64,000 bases of DNA from Apostichopus japonicus. Lineage: Eukaryota > Echinodermata > Holothuroidea > Aspidochirotida > Stichopodidae. The stretch is taken from NCBI RefSeq assembly GCF_037975245.1, contig NC_092576.1, positions 37,166,611-37,230,610 of the forward strand, written 5' to 3'. Position 1 is the first letter of the stretch. Every line of letters starts with the position of its first letter. Shown here in pieces: positions 1 to 15,500 of this stretch. The notes under the pieces are model-generated. The model was not told where the DNA came from. It ran no database searches and was given only the letters and a program-made list of their open reading frames with translations. The translations under genes were made by a program, and so were the position numbers.

Positions 1-463
1 GAAGACATTGAAATATCTAGCCGTTGCATACCACGTGTGACTTTACCGGTTCCAAGTCATAGCGGTATGTAAGGAATTCACTTTTATGTGTAAACATTGA
101 GGAACAAGAGACATACCTGACAAACATACTTGTTGTCCAAAAAAAATCATTTAGTGATTTTATCGAAAGAACAATTACACAACAGATGACTTTAGAGTTT
201 AGACGGATACAATTGATTCCTTTGAGTTTGCATTATATATGCATCTGATTTGTGTATTAAGAGAACAAGGCGGGAGAGAGAGAGGGGGGGGGGGTTGTTC
301 TCGAAGCTTGTATCAAGTTGAGATTACATTTAAAACTTACTAGAATGATATGGAAGTGTCCTACAACCAGTCAAATTCAACTTAACTCTTGGACCATTCA
401 TTTGATACTGAGCATATACTAAACTATATATTCAGAATTTGTTTGATTCGTTTGCATTTACAG

Positions 464-583
464 ACTAAGGACCACCATAGTCTGACCAAAATGTGTTCCG
501 GGACAGTTACTTTGAACACAAATGATACCACAGGATATCATAGGTCTGTTATACTGTTACTACAAATTGCAGCAAGTCAACAA
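464..583 (+). CDS. LRR-like gene, exon a1
   Basis: 120-nt exon, phase 0 to 0, between a TTTACAG acceptor and a GTAAGA donor. It encodes 40 residues with MCSG near the start and RSVILLLQIAAS near the end, aligning without gaps to exons a2 and a3. This is the last exon of a cassette whose b, c and d exons lie upstream of the window or were not recognised. Confidence 0.6.
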
Positions 584-3500
584 GTAAGATACCGTCATGT
601 CATGTAATATTGATTTAATATGATTGAAATCCATCATACTTTGTATTTTTTATGTTTAGTGTTAGCTGTTATGATTAATAATCTTCCACGTAGGAAACGA
701 ATCTGAAATACTGTTATGTATACTGTCACAGGTAAAGAAATAACGTATTCAAGAAGCCTACAATTAACGTAGAAAAAAAAACCTTACAAGGTCAACAGAT
801 CATTTGCTGAGCAATAATTATTAAGTGACGTAAAAAACAATCAGTCAAATTGCCCTTCGCGAAGTTTGATCAGCAGATGAGGAAATGTGATCTGAAAAGT
901 GAATATAGTGAGTAAACGATGATATGTTCCAAGTTAAAAGGAAATTATAACACCACGTTCAAATGATGTAATACAAGGAGGTTAATTAGGTATGTAATGT
1001 CTGGTTATGCACATTAGTTGCGTGCATATTATACACAGGGCCAACCAAGTAGCACCGTATTTCGATTCAACACGATCCCTCAACGATAATCTGGTGTAAG
1101 GAACTCAACGAGTTCCATCCATCCGGAGATGCGACATCTTTGTAAAGTTACTAAATCGTCCGAATCAAAATTGATACTCAATTGATCACAGTTTGAATAT
1201 CGTTCCTTAGAGTGCAAATTTGGATGAGTAACATTTGGACAAAAAGCATAGATATCTATCGCAAACTGGTACAGTTCACACTGTCAGTCTGCTAAGAGAG
1301 AGAATCAACTTTCTATGTCTATGATTAGTTGCCTCCTTTTTTATAGTGTATTAATGCATTCTGTGGGTGTCTCTATTTTGTAAGAAACAATATGAGGCCA
1401 ACATAAACGACATGGAATAATAAATTGATTAATATAACGTAACTTCTTGTTCTTAAACTGGTAGAAATATTTGAAATAAATCGCCAAATGTAATGTTGTA
1501 GTCTATAGTATAGTAATTACAGTGTTATGTTTTGGGGGCTTTGTTTGTTGTTCTGGAATATTATGTAACATATACCGCGATGAACAAAATAAACCTTTGA
1601 CTGTGTACAGTTGTCTGGTAATTTCACAAATGTCTTTCCTTAGATCCAGATAACCAGTCTACTGCTGAAGTCATTTAGCTCAGCGGATCAGAATCATCTT
1701 ATCCTGGAAAGTAGGAACCGTGTACCTTTATTGCCCACCTTAAAGGAACTACAAATCAAAACTAACCTTGGAAAAGAATTTACCCAGGACCAAGTTGTAG
1801 GGTTATTTTGCTTTGCACAGCAATGCCAACAGCTGAAGACATTGTCGTTAGTAATCACATACCATTTACTGTAATGTTTTTATTCACGTTAATTTACTGA
1901 ACGATAACTTACCAACCAGCAAAATATGGAACTGTGCTCTTAAACAAAACTTTAAGATGGATGATCAATGTATACATAGGCCTACCTATTATTAACGCGT
2001 ACGTACAACAACGCAGTGATTTTTGGGTTTCAGTGTATAAGTAATGATGTATTGATTTGGACGTATATGCTTGCAGATATAAGTATTATTAGCAATATGA
2101 GCTTAAAGTATTAGTTCATTTCATTCGTTTCAATTGAAGTAACTTACATGTCGATTATATTACTTACATGTCGGTTATATCACTACATTAAAGTTACATA
2201 AGAAATAACATATTTTCATAAAATGGCGTAACCACTTAACACATTCACTACCCACAAAACCCTTTTTTGTTTACAGACTCGTTGACTGTTTGTTACCTCT
2301 GTCAATTCCAATCGGTTCTCTTTCTTCCCTTACGAAGCTACGTGACATTCAAGGTGAGAACATAAAAACACTAAAATATGTTACTCATCACAAGCGATTT
2401 GTGATCCTATTCGGGATACTAAATCGGGTGACATGATTAGATTGTAATAGTCAACGAAAAATATCAATGTGTTTTAAATACATTTACTTTGTAATTATGT
2501 ACACGATTTATGTTTATTAACGTGTTTGATCTATAAACAAATCGTTTAATGTTTTTTTCTTCCAAGTTTCATGGAAACCGTCAAGACCTGACTTACATTT
2601 AGATTCCTCCAGAGGTAAATGGGTGTTGAACTCCGAGGAAGGCATGACACTTGAAGTAAGTAATGCCTTTATTGTGCGTTTGTATCATTAGTTTGAAACC
2701 AAATTATTAAATGCGAGACCGATCATCCAATTAACATCCACTTTGGCAAACGGCACCATAGCAACGGACACGCAATTTTACGAGTTTATTTATATGCATG
2801 TAATAAAAATACTTAGATAAAATAAATTACAAATTGAACTCTCGAATATAAATTACGCTTTTAGCCATTGGTGTACGTAATCCGAATAAACAAGAATAAG
2901 CTCCATGTAGATAAATGGTGCCATTTACCGGCAATATTGAGGGCCATTTCAACGTTAGTCTATCTTCCATAATCCCATACTTTCGTACTTACACCATATT
3001 CCACATATAAGTAGAATACAGTGAAAGCAATTATACCGGTAACATTGTACTTATCGTAACATACTATTTTGTACATTGTTTTTTAGTTCAATTTTGTTTT
3101 CAAGGAATTAAAACGTAAAGCAACGTAAATGACAGTTGAGAATACGTTCATCTAATATACTGCTATTTTTAAACAGTTAACACCAGGAGAACTAGATTTG
3201 CACTATAAACGCTTATATCGCATTGAAATATCATTTAATTTACTATGGGTAAAATTCACGTTGAGGACCACGAGAAGCTTATCACAACGATGTATTCCAA
3301 TTCAAGTAATGTGCTAAGGATTTTTTCTCCAATAAAATACTAAAATTAGTATTTAATTTATTAAATGGTTAATAAATTCCTGTTATTGATAACATTTATT
3401 ACAAAGAAAATATACCAAGATAATTTTTCAAGACAACTTCAAAATTGTACAGAAATGATAAAAACATCTTTGTATTTTTTCTTTGGGGGTCTGTTGGGGG

Positions 3501-6500
3501 CTACACAGAAACATGGAATGCCGTAACTGACATAACCAATAACCACACTGAATGCGTGTACCCATGCCTACGGTCTCATCAATCTCACGCTTGTCAAAAT
3601 CGGCAGCTTCCCTACACGTAGAACATTTAGACAATGATATTTTAATAATTTAAACGGCATTATTATGAATGATAACTAAGTCTTCTATGAATTATGATCT
3701 TTCGAAGAGCTCCCATCTCCCCTATGCAGTTTTTTTTTTTTTTTTTGCAAACGAAACGGGGACGGTACAATCATTGGAAAATGTACATGCTTGAAACATA
3801 TGATATTGGATACCAGTCCCTGTGTCAAAGTAGAGTGGGGCAATTGAGCATTTCCTCAAACCAAGTCCTCACCTCCCCTCAATCGGCTCCGGTAAAGCAA
3901 GACTGAACCATTCTCCGTTTCGTCCATTTTCTGTTGGAAATATATTAGACTAACAAAGTTCTGAACCGGGGTAAACTTGGAATCACTTGAAATTGATATG
4001 GATATCTAACGAATGCATGTTTGTGCTAAGTTAAAGTAGCTTCACTATAAATAATAGTTGGAATCGCTAGAGCTAAGTTATGTTGCAGAAAAAATATAAG
4101 TGTAATTTTTCTTCCTGACATGCATTTTGGCTCTAAACTTGCTAAAAAAATGCTAAAAAGAACTATCTAAAAGTGTTCAGCTTCCAAGAGTTCTGTACTC
4201 CTAACCAAATATAACGTACAGTACTTATATTCAACCAAATGTTCTTACTTTGTTGCTGAAACAGTCAATTTAAGTCGCTATTGAAATCGATCAACTTCCA
4301 TTTGATAATGATGATGAAATCACAACCATGGTTATATGACACTTAAGTTTCGTCACAATTTTGACTTTCATGAAAATATTTATAAATATTGATTTAGTTC
4401 ATGCAGCATTCTTGCAGTTGTAAGTATTTGAAACGGAAATGTTTGCTTAGCTAACTAATTCCTTTCAATCCCATATGTTAGCCCTGTATGACCTGCTTCT
4501 CATTAGCCCTTTCAAATATTTAACGATATTTTGTTGAACAAGTTCCAATGGTTTAGTATGAATGAAATTTCAATTATCAAATAGTATTGTTTCTGTCATA
4601 AAAACATAACATCTCCACCTGCATCATAATATATATAATATCCACCTGTGTAAATCTACTGACATGTACTATTATGAATTATTATTTGCTTATGTAGTTG
4701 ATATACATAAAGTTTTATCCACTAGGAGAATGGGAACAAGTATCTCCTCCTCCAAAGTGTCTTTAAATAACACACGCATAGCAAAGTCGTATTCAAAGAT
4801 GTAGTTACAATGATAAAAAATGACAGCAAATATGTGCATCTAAGAATCTATCCTTAACATCCTTTTCTGACAGGAAGAGGGGACACCTCTTCCTTCAGAC
4901 TCTCCCACAAAACGAGTAGAAACATAATTCATGTCCCTTTCCCTGTCCTCTATCCCTCTACATCTCTTAAACTTCAATACGTAACAGAAGGTATAGCCTG
5001 TATGATGTCAATAAGACTCATATAAATACAACCGTTAACTTAAATTAAGTTCCGTGACCGGTGGTAGCCCCAGTTTGAATATTAACCCCCTAAACGAATA
5101 TTTTCTCAAGAGGAGGGTATCTCCCTCCCCTTAGACTCCTAACCAGAAAGGACAGTACTACCCCCTCACCCCCACCCCCCTTTATCCTAACATCAAATCC
5201 ATACCATAGAGCAGAGTCTACATGGTGTTATGAAAAGTCAAAAGGCAGTGCGTTAATTTTAGTTAATATCCCTGAAACATACACTATTGTCGAGATGGGA
5301 TTATCAGTTTCCTCACAGATTTCATCTACCGTTTATACTATGTGAAATTGAGATACTCAAGAGAGTAATTTTAAAATATTATAACTTGAAGTTCTTTCTA
5401 TGTTCATTTGAAGACGCTTCTATTTTGATTTCCAGACCAATGGTCAAAACAGTTTACGAGTTCTGTGTTCGAGTATTGTGAATCTAAGGAATACTGATTC
5501 TAAACCACTCCAGATGTCTACGATATTGCTTCTTGAAATTGCATCAAGTCACAACGTAAGTCACTTATATTTTAACACAGCCATAGAAATATTGCTACTT
5601 CAAGTTACCATTCTTATAACGGTACATTGCATTATCACGTGTCCATTACAAGCAACGGATATTATACTTCATCTAAGGCAACTAATCTGACTGAGATGAT
5701 GAAATGTTATTTATTCACCAAGTGTCAGTGTCTGAGTAAGTATTGATTAAAACAATTGTAATCAGATGTCCCGTTATACTCAGCCCAGAGTATAACTGTT
5801 TTTACTAGTTAACTCCCCATCGCATACAAAGAATATAAACCTTGATATGACAAAGTGACGTCATCATTTGCCTAGGAAATATTGGCATTAACCTAAGTGA
5901 TAACACTGTCAATAATGTATGGTAGACTATGAAACAAAGACGATAGGGGACCGATCATTTATCTCCAAACGTTTTTAAAATAGCTATAATTAGAAAAAGA
6001 GTTGAAACCCTGCACACCGAGAGATAAATATCTATCATCAAGGTAGTCGTTCCTACATCCCTGGTCTTGACCCAACACACTCGACCCCTGTAACATTTGT
6101 TTAGGTAGTGCGCCCTCCATTCTTCACAACCAGTCGATATATTTGAAATTGAATATGCATATTTACGAAATTGCCATTTTTCTTCTTTATTTTTGGATTA
6201 AACAGGACATTTATTTGGTTTGTCCAACTAATATTGGCTTATTAAATAATGTACACAAGTTTCATGTAATTTGGTGCAGTAGAAGGAACGTTTGAAGAAG
6301 AATAGCAAAAGCCTAAACAACTTAACATATTTGGAAGCTTCCTTTCACGAGTACACTCAAACAACAAAACACATGTTCTCAAATGTAAACAAAGCCGCAC
6401 AGTGAACGTTGATCATCTGCGCACGTAGACCACTGATCTGTACACTAGTGTACAGATCAGTGACGTAGACACACGAATCGATTCCCGCAGGGCGGGTGAC

Positions 6501-9500
6501 ATTAAAATTACGTACACTCTGTGTGGAGATTCAGTTCGTTACTAGTTACACGTACACATACATGTTTATCATTATACCGTATGGCTGCCAATGGACTTAC
6601 ACCGCGTATGGTTTGCTGATGTAATTATATCGACTTACGGTAATTATAGGTCTATTTAAAGTCAACAATTATAGGCCTAGGCATGCTTGAGAGATTTTGT
6701 CTTTTCTGTAACATTTGTCGTTACATGAATGTCAAAAGGAGTACTTCTTTATGTAACCTTGCCTGTCTGAACTGACTGTTTTAGGTTACGTTTGCTCTTC
6801 TTGAAATTGAAGCCTAACGAAGTAAAACAAAATAGAAACGTCAGCAGAGTAGAAATTACATAAAACAGTTAGATGACAAACCAGAAATTAGGTAAAAAAA
6901 TGAGCTTGTTGAACGCACAAAAGAACCAGTAAGGCCTATACTCAAACATATAGACATCCGACGTCTAGCCAAACAAAACAAGGCTATTAGTACCCATATG
7001 AATAGGCCTATTACTGTGCACAGTATAAATTTCTGCTCGTTTGCACTGACAGCGTTAATCATAACTGGCGTTATAGTACTTAGGCCTATTGGTTGACGTG
7101 GTAGCCTAACGTTAGTTATAAAAAAGAATGTAGGTATAGCAAATAACGTTAGCTCATTAGGGAAATAAAAAGCAACAGGTTTGCGATCGAATACATTTCA
7201 CACGCGTAGGCCTAGGCTCCGTCTTAACACGTCACATGATACCGTACAGTGCCGCGTTACATTCACGGTGTCAAGCGTTTCATTATCAACGTGTTAGCCT
7301 TCGTAATGTAACGTTAGACTTTAACCGTTAGCTACGGCTAGTATATTATTCTCTTACCGGGAAAAGTAAGAGCTTAGAATATAGCAATATATATATCCTC
7401 CGCCAACCTTTTAAATTTTGATTTAATTATTGTCTCAGTCATAAAATTAGTCTTCCAACTTTATTCTCAATATATTATATACTGTGGAGTGTGGGCCTAA
7501 ATAGACAAATGAGGTAAAGTTGGTAGCAGTAAGGATGGATGTTTATAACTAATCTAGGCTAGACCTAGGCTTACAGTAAGTCAAAAGTGAGGGATCAAAA
7601 GATTACAGGTAAACGGTATCAAAATTGAGGGGGGAGGGGGATGTAATGAGTCTATAAAGTTATAAATATTACTATATATTATTATATATGTATTAATTAT
7701 AATTATGTATATGACGGTGGCTTCTCTCAAACTGTGTAGGCAAGTTAAGCTGGGTTATTTTAAACCGGGCCGGCTATCTGCCTACGCTACTGGTTTGTCG
7801 ATCGTTCGACTGGCGAATGGAAAGTCTTACATATGTACGCCACGTTATTAATATAGCCCTTTATAATCTATGCGTAATTACAATGATTGGAAATGATTTT
7901 ATTTTTATGATTACGATGATATAAATTGCAAGTAGGGTATAGGCCTAGGCCTATATGATAAACACACGTATCGAGATGCGCTGTACCTCCGGTATGTCGA
8001 GTCTCGGCCGCTATTGTGGGTTGTAGGAATTAATACACTGACTTACAGGAATGAAAAAATAGCATAGATTATGAAAACTACAGAAAAAGTTCATGTATGT
8101 GCTAAATATTATATTACAGACCAATATTAAATATTTGTGATATTGTTTTTTACTTTGATCTGAATTTCATCAGTTTACGAATTTTATGTCAATAAAATCA
8201 TTATTTTATCATGCTTTTTTTTCGGTACGGTTGGCAAGCAAGTTTGAAGAAGTCACCACTCTTCTTCCTTTTTATTTTCTATTTTTATTCAATAATTTAA
8301 ATAAAATAAAGTTCTTAGTGTTACGAAAAAAAAATAAGAAATCACAGACAATTCTTTTTTTTAAATTAATGATTAATTGTATAGCTTTTTTATTCATTGT
8401 TGTGTTCTATTACATATTCGTTGGATATTCATCATGTGTATTTATCCATCATGGATGAACTATAAGATAAGTTAACTGTGACCTTTCTCTCCTATTTTCC
8501 AGATTCCAATATCTCATCTATGCCTACGATGGTCCTTCAGTGGATTTGACGGTAAAGATATCAGACTTGAGTCCGGTCTTAGTTTATCGAGCCTAGCATC
8601 AGTAGAGAAGATATCCAACATTGAAGGAATAAAGGAACAAGAATTAACAGAGGAAGAAGTGATCGGATTAATTAATTATGGACTTAAGTCACGAAGGTTC
8701 AAGGAACTATGGTAAGGGAATAACATCGTGACAGGCCTTGGTTGATATTATGTGGGTAAGAGGGGGAGGAGGGGTAGTCAGAGGGTGTGCGTATGGGGTA
8801 TATAGGAGGGTATAAGGTAATGGTATTGTGCAGTGAGTTTTTTCTTTTGTTAAATTTACAAATCTTGTGTTGAGACATGCAGTTTAAAATGTTGCAATAT
8901 TTGTAAGGATTTGTAAACTGGGAAATATGTTAACATTTTTCTTTCATTACTGATTGTGCAGTGTAAAACACCTCGTACGTCGTACGGGTTTTCCACACAA
9001 TAGGATATAACTGGGTGGGTTAGTGGGGGGAGGGTGCTTTTCAGTTACTAGGAACAACAAATAACATTAAAACTTATAAACGAATTAGAACTGCAGTAAA
9101 CAAATACAAATAAATTGTTATGTAAAGCTTGACACAAAAGTATAGGGAGAAATTCAAGTACATGGAAACGAAAAAGTTTGCTGTTTACTTTAAATTAATT
9201 TATTGTTATTAAACTTAAGGATATTTTCAAGAGTTATGCAAATTTTATTAAAAATATAAAGAGTTAAATTAACAAATAATCAAATGTTAATTGGAGGGTG
9301 CAAGTAGGGGTGGTGGAAATGTTGTCTGGCCATCATAACTAGTGGCTGATAGTGATACTTGTCAACAGGCAAATGCATTGACCTTCATGTTATTTATAAC
9401 AATGATGACATCAGATATTCATTTAATTTATAAATATTAAATATTTACTTTCCCTGCTTTCTTTAACTTTGAAGGCTTGCTAACTGTAAATTGCCGTCAT

Positions 9501-12500
9501 CGATCAATCCAGACATCATACCTGAAGAATCAAGATCAAGGAATATTAAAGGTACGGTATAACGTTATAAATTAAAATAATTTTTGATCAAGTAGATTGC
9601 TTTATTGCAACGTTTCACAGATTTGTGACAAGAGAGTGAAGTGTTGTAGAGGGGGATTGGGGTGGTGGGGGGACTAGTATAATGAGATATTTGTTGGTAA
9701 GAATGAATCTACAATTGGGTTCCAGGGGTAGATCTTGCATACAACAAACATACTAGTCCTATGTGGGGTAGGGTGGAATGGGGATAGGTTGGGGAATGGT
9801 TGGGACTTCTTAAAAGTTCCTCCTTCTTTGGAGTTCCTTGCGCTGATTTAAGCAGCTTTCTGTCAAGTTCCTATATATGTTAAAATAATATCTACGAGAT
9901 TTAATGTTTTAAGTCACTTAAGATATAATTGTTACCCTATAAAATAAGGACTGTAAAGAACGCTGGAAGTATTGGGTAACAAATAGAATACAATTATTGG
10001 TTGGATTACTAGTGACAGATAATTTATAGTACTTTATTACTAATTAATTAGAAGAGAGAACATTTCAATGTTTCAGTTTACTGATATTCGACCCATCTAG
10101 TTTAAGTTCATTACCTCTGACTGTTTACATTAAAAGTATATGAAACAAATTAATATTGATTCTTTGGTATTGTTTAATATATGTCATTTATTTCTATGAT
10201 AATTAATTGATTTTATTACTTCATCTATTTTTACAGTCATATCTTCGAAGGAAGCCGTATTGCTTCATCTAGCAACTGGTACATGGAGGAAGGTTTGTAA
10301 TAATTTATATTTGTTAGCAATTTATAAGCATTAATAATGTTAGTTGCTTTCACATTTCCCTGTGATCATGTTATTATTAGTAACATGCATAACAGTAACG
10401 GGGTAGAGGGGTCGATCAATTTTCAAACATAATCATAAAAAGCCAGCATCCTTGAGAGTTAATGACATATATTGTCTCCCGGTATGGAATATTCCGGTGA
10501 CAGACGATATGATTCTTACAGGAAAGAAAATAATATTCCACATTCCTAGTTCTCAATATCTTACTCTTAACTCTAGATACATTTATTTGGAGCTGATTAA
10601 TTTCATAATTCCAGGAATTTTATCTTGGTCAGAGTCGTGTAAAGTCATCATGTCGCGTGTTCTTTTAAATTCTCATTGGCTTTGCTGGATTTTTTCTTTT
10701 AATCTGATTAAATTAGAATAATCACTCAACTGTTATTGTACTTTGAATTAAAGAGATTCTGCAAAAAACATTTTGTTAGTAAAAAATTCTTTTTATCCTT
10801 CGTGGAAAATGTTGTTCATTATATTTGTCAACATAATAAAGATTATGAGGTCACATAATCTTACCTTTCTAGATGCATTCATTAATTTTAACACATTTAA
10901 AGAAATATTCTTTAAACCCATTAAACCTAGTTTCAGAGCTTCACTGTGCAGGAACTAATACATACATATCAAAACAGAAAACTTTAACTAATTTTTAACT
11001 TTGTTTCAAATATCTGCTGAATTAACCAATTTATTAAACTCCGCTATTAACACACCAAAATTATTTATCTCCTGAACGCCTCATTTTACATTAATATTAT
11101 TCTATTAAATAATTACTATTACTTTATTTCAATAGCCTGATGACATCCAGACTATTACAGAGATGTGTTCAGATGCTTTGTCCATCCACAGAGACACCAG
11201 TGAGTCTGTACAGAGGTCAGTCATAGAGCTCCTTGTGGAAGCATCCAATCATGACGTAAGTAAAACATAAAGGCATATATTGAATAAGTACATCAATCAG
11301 TACAAGTTAAAATTATATAAAATCGCTGAATGTCTTGATAAGAAATTAGATCACTTTAGTTATTAAATACTAAACTGTTTAATTGCGAATAATGAAATGC
11401 AAATTAACATTATTTACAACCGTTGAATGTCTTAATAAGAGATTATATCGCTTTAGTTATTAAATATTAAACTGTTCATATTAGAACAAAGATAAACAGG
11501 TTCAAATTGAAATATATAAGACAGAATCGTAAGTACAAAACACAAACATAAATAAAATAGTAAACTACTGGATCGAGTGTGTAGGATTATAAACAAATAA
11601 ATAATCATAATTAAATTCCTTTTCAAGGTTTCTATCCAGCAATAGTTCCTGTTCATCTTAGCTTAATTAATTTTATCTTTGGAAATCTTCCCAGAAAGTG
11701 AAGTATAAAATAATAATTTAAGACAGAATAGGTAAATGAATTGTTTCCTGTTTTAAGAATTTGGCCGAAGATTTTGCTTTTGTTTAAGTTTACATTTAAA
11801 TTAAAACAAAAATAGATGAAGTGATAAACATACCTACTATACCTAAGTAGTAGAAAACCTTAATACAAACTGATACCTAAATATAAAATGTATAATAATT
11901 AACAGTACACTGAAAAAACAGCCCAACCTCAATCAGATAATCCCATCACAAATTAAATATAATTTAACTCATTTTGAAACGTGTCAGTCCTGGCTCATAC
12001 ACCCCCCCCCCCCCACACACACACCTCATCACCCTGTCAAACAGGAATTACAATAAATATTTATAATTGGTCTGCATGCTCCCGCACCCAAAAGTAACCC
12101 TCATTACCCCTACCACACCCATCCCTACCCGGTTTAATACCCATCAGTCCATTTATCTCTCACCCCTTGCACACGCTTTGATAATAACAACATAACATTC
12201 ACGAGGGTAAACCGTATCCACGCCCCGACCCCGACCAAATATCACTTCGCCTTAACACACCCTTCCCTACCATAACACACCCCTCCCTACACCCCTGACA
12301 TCCCTTGTACCGTCCATCCCTCACCCTCTTACACACCTTTAATTCATTCTACAGAAATAACAATGACTGATCTCTGTAATAAACCTAACCCTTTTGTTTA
12401 CCCTTTAGCATCTTGAAATAAAAATAAAATAAAACGAAGATTAAAGACACTATACAAATTAAATTACCCTTTTTTAATCAAATTCAAACCGTTTATTATT

Positions 12501-15500
12501 AAATAATTAACAAAATTAGATTAAAATAAACAAACAAATATATATTTATTAATATGAAATTAGAACAAAAAGTTAATCTTTCTAAGTTAATTACAATGCT
12601 ATCATTTTCAAGTATTTATCCTGTAAACAAACATGATGATATTAATTCTATTTATTATTTTCCTTTCTTCAGATTCCCATAGACTGTGTGCATCTAGGCT
12701 GGTCCTTTAGTAAGATTGATGAAGATGGGAACATTATCCTCTCCTCTGGTCTCTCTCTACCAATCATAACATCAATCGAGATGATGAACATACAGACAAA
12801 GAAAGGGAGAGAAATGAATAAACATGAAGTTAATGGAATATTAAACTATGTACAACACTCTCAAAGATTCAAGGAACTGAGGTAAGTACAATTAATACAT
12901 ATGTAAATGATATTAGTAATTAATAAAATAGCTAATTAATGTTTAATGATGTACACAAGATAGGAATTATTTATATAGTAAATATTTAATATTTATTGAA
13001 GGTTTATTGATAGGTGTATGTAAATGTAGAAGTAAAAGAAAACAAATAAATAATAAATTGAATAAACAAATAAACTAACAATGAAAGAACAGTCATCAGG
13101 TGAGGAATATGATTAATGGGGAGAGTAAAATAGAGACAACATGAGACAGAAACAATTACACTTTAACAATAAATTTAATAAAAAAAACATGAAATGCATT
13201 GAAATAAAGAGATAGGAGTCCCTAGCTTATATGTAAAAAAAATAAACAATATATCTCATTGAAACAATAACAACAAATTAGGATGTAACTACACCTAGAT
13301 ATGAGGAATAAATCATTTAAGTAACCATCATCTTAGAGAGTATGTAAAACGACGTTTTGCCTAAGTAAAATAAAAAATAAAATAAATAAACACAAACTTT
13401 GATGAATTAAATTAACAATTTTTTTTGGTAAGGAAATAGGCTGGAACGAAAAAAAAAGTCAACTTTGTAATACTAAAGCTCAATATTTTCCTCTTGAAAA
13501 GGCGGAAATTTCCTTGAATAATTTTATAAATTAATTGTTTATTATCGCACATTTATTTTAAAGTAAAAACAAGAGAGTGATATATATTAAACATATCGTA
13601 GTTGGCCTCATCATTAATACGACACCCCTCTCAACTATACTACCCCAAGATTTCCCTAATCCACCCTTTCCCCACTCCCTCCCTCCTAAACTAAACCAAC
13701 CACTCCGCCACATACACTACCCCCACACACTACCCCCCCCCACACATGCACACACTACCCCCACACACACACTACCCCCCAACACACTACCCCCAAAAAA
13801 ACACACACACACTCAGCAAGGTCTCCTGTCATACTACTATTGTCCGTCTCTTCTGATCAACCTGTCGTCACCTCCTCCACTCCAACCCTTTGCTCCCTCC
13901 CTTTCTTCCCCCATGACAGACAACTCTTGATATATGCATATTGTTAGCCCAACTAACATTACAGTCAATCCCCACACAGTAGAGACCAATCAAACAGTCT
14001 GTATGTAAATAACACTCAAAATCAGGTATATATTTTATAAACAAACACAGTACATTTGTGTAAAGAATAATCTCTAAGATTTTAATGTAGATCCTTACTA
14101 ACATCGCAGTATTTTCCTTTCCCCTACCAAACAACCCCCTTCCCCAACCCCCTCCCTCCCAAAGCTGCAAGGCCAATAACCCTTACAGTATATTATCTCT
14201 ATATACTCTACATGGTGTGTGCTGTTTACGTGACCCGCCCCGCGGGAACCAAAAAGCTACGTTGTGTCCAAATAATCTAACCTGTCATATATACCCAATA
14301 CTGTACACATTTATATCATACATTTGTACGTTAACAATTTTCCACTCTTTTCTACTCAGTACACATTTTGTTTTATCGCAAAAGTCTATTGAACTTATTT
14401 CATTTTTTTTTTCTTGCTAAAGATGTACGCTGACTGTACTGACACTTTCAATAGTTTAACATTTTCTTTTGTTCGACACCTGTCAATCAAATACTTGGAC
14501 AATACAATGAAAGAAAGCTGTATTCAATGGAGTAGACGCGCGCGCCTTCCAATGAAAAGAAGTTGTATGCAATGGAGTAGACGCGCGCGCCTCCCAATGA
14601 AAAGAAGTTGTATTCAATGTAACAGCCCGCGCGTCCTTAATAAAAACACCTGGAATTTACTGACAAACAAGTACCTGGGGATTGCAATAGATACGTCACT
14701 TCTAGACACTGTCTGGTTTTAAATCGTCCGTAGGCCTTCCTGATGTTGATTTGATTCTGTGAAGAACATTTTTTTAAAGTATAACTTTTTTCCGCCCTTT
14801 TTTGTAAATAATAATTGTTGAAGAAAGGAAAGAGAGAAAAGATAAGGGTATGTATGAAATTAATAAGAACAGAAACCAAAGGGAAACAAGTGTATAGGGA
14901 AAATAAATAGCAAAACAAATATCAATACAGAGCAAATGGTTATCAATATATAAAGTATTTGACAGTTATTAATATACATATTTATTTCTCAAAATATTTA
15001 TGATAATTTCGCTATGAACTAAATCTTAGTAAATGTTGAATTAATATACTAGTTAAGAACTAGGGAAAGTCCCCTAAGAAAGTAACTAATCTCAGGAGTT
15101 ATTGACAGTGTGATAAAGCTGTTCACTTTAAGTACTGTGACTGAATTATCACCAACAAACATCACGTGGTGAATGAAGTTGTGGGCTGTCATGGGTATCA
15201 CGGGGGGGGGGGGGGGCGTGAGATGGGGTAGTATCATCATTTTGATCATAAATTATTGATAATACACCTTCACTACCGTTGTTACCCAAAATACTTCAAA
15301 GGTTGTTTGAAAAAAGGCTAGATAGCTTTCTTGCCACGCACTATGCCCTTTCTGAGCGTCCCTAAGATTTAAGGCCTGGACGGTCTACATCTATGGCATT
15401 ATTAGAATTACTGAAAAACATCACTATGTCACTAGATCATCAAACAATCAATTATCGATGGTTGACCACTGTTTATACTTACTGTAACAAACTTGAACAT

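Noticed and set aside
1-61. Possible partial c-type exon at the window start, before a GTATGT donor
   Set aside because: Starts AAGACATTG like the end of exon b1, but the frame joining it to a c-type exon meets a stop; similarity too short to defend.
3428-3634. 68-codon Cys-rich minus-strand ORF
   Set aside because: No motif I can name, no splice or homology context; lies in an intron of the LRR-like gene.
8186-8458. 90-codon Phe/Leu/Lys-rich ORF just before exon b2
   Set aside because: AT-rich composition artefact in an intron; closes before the exon and is in no consistent frame with it.
13577-13930. 117-codon Pro/His/Thr-rich ORF
   Set aside because: Composition artefact of a C/CA-rich low-complexity tract.
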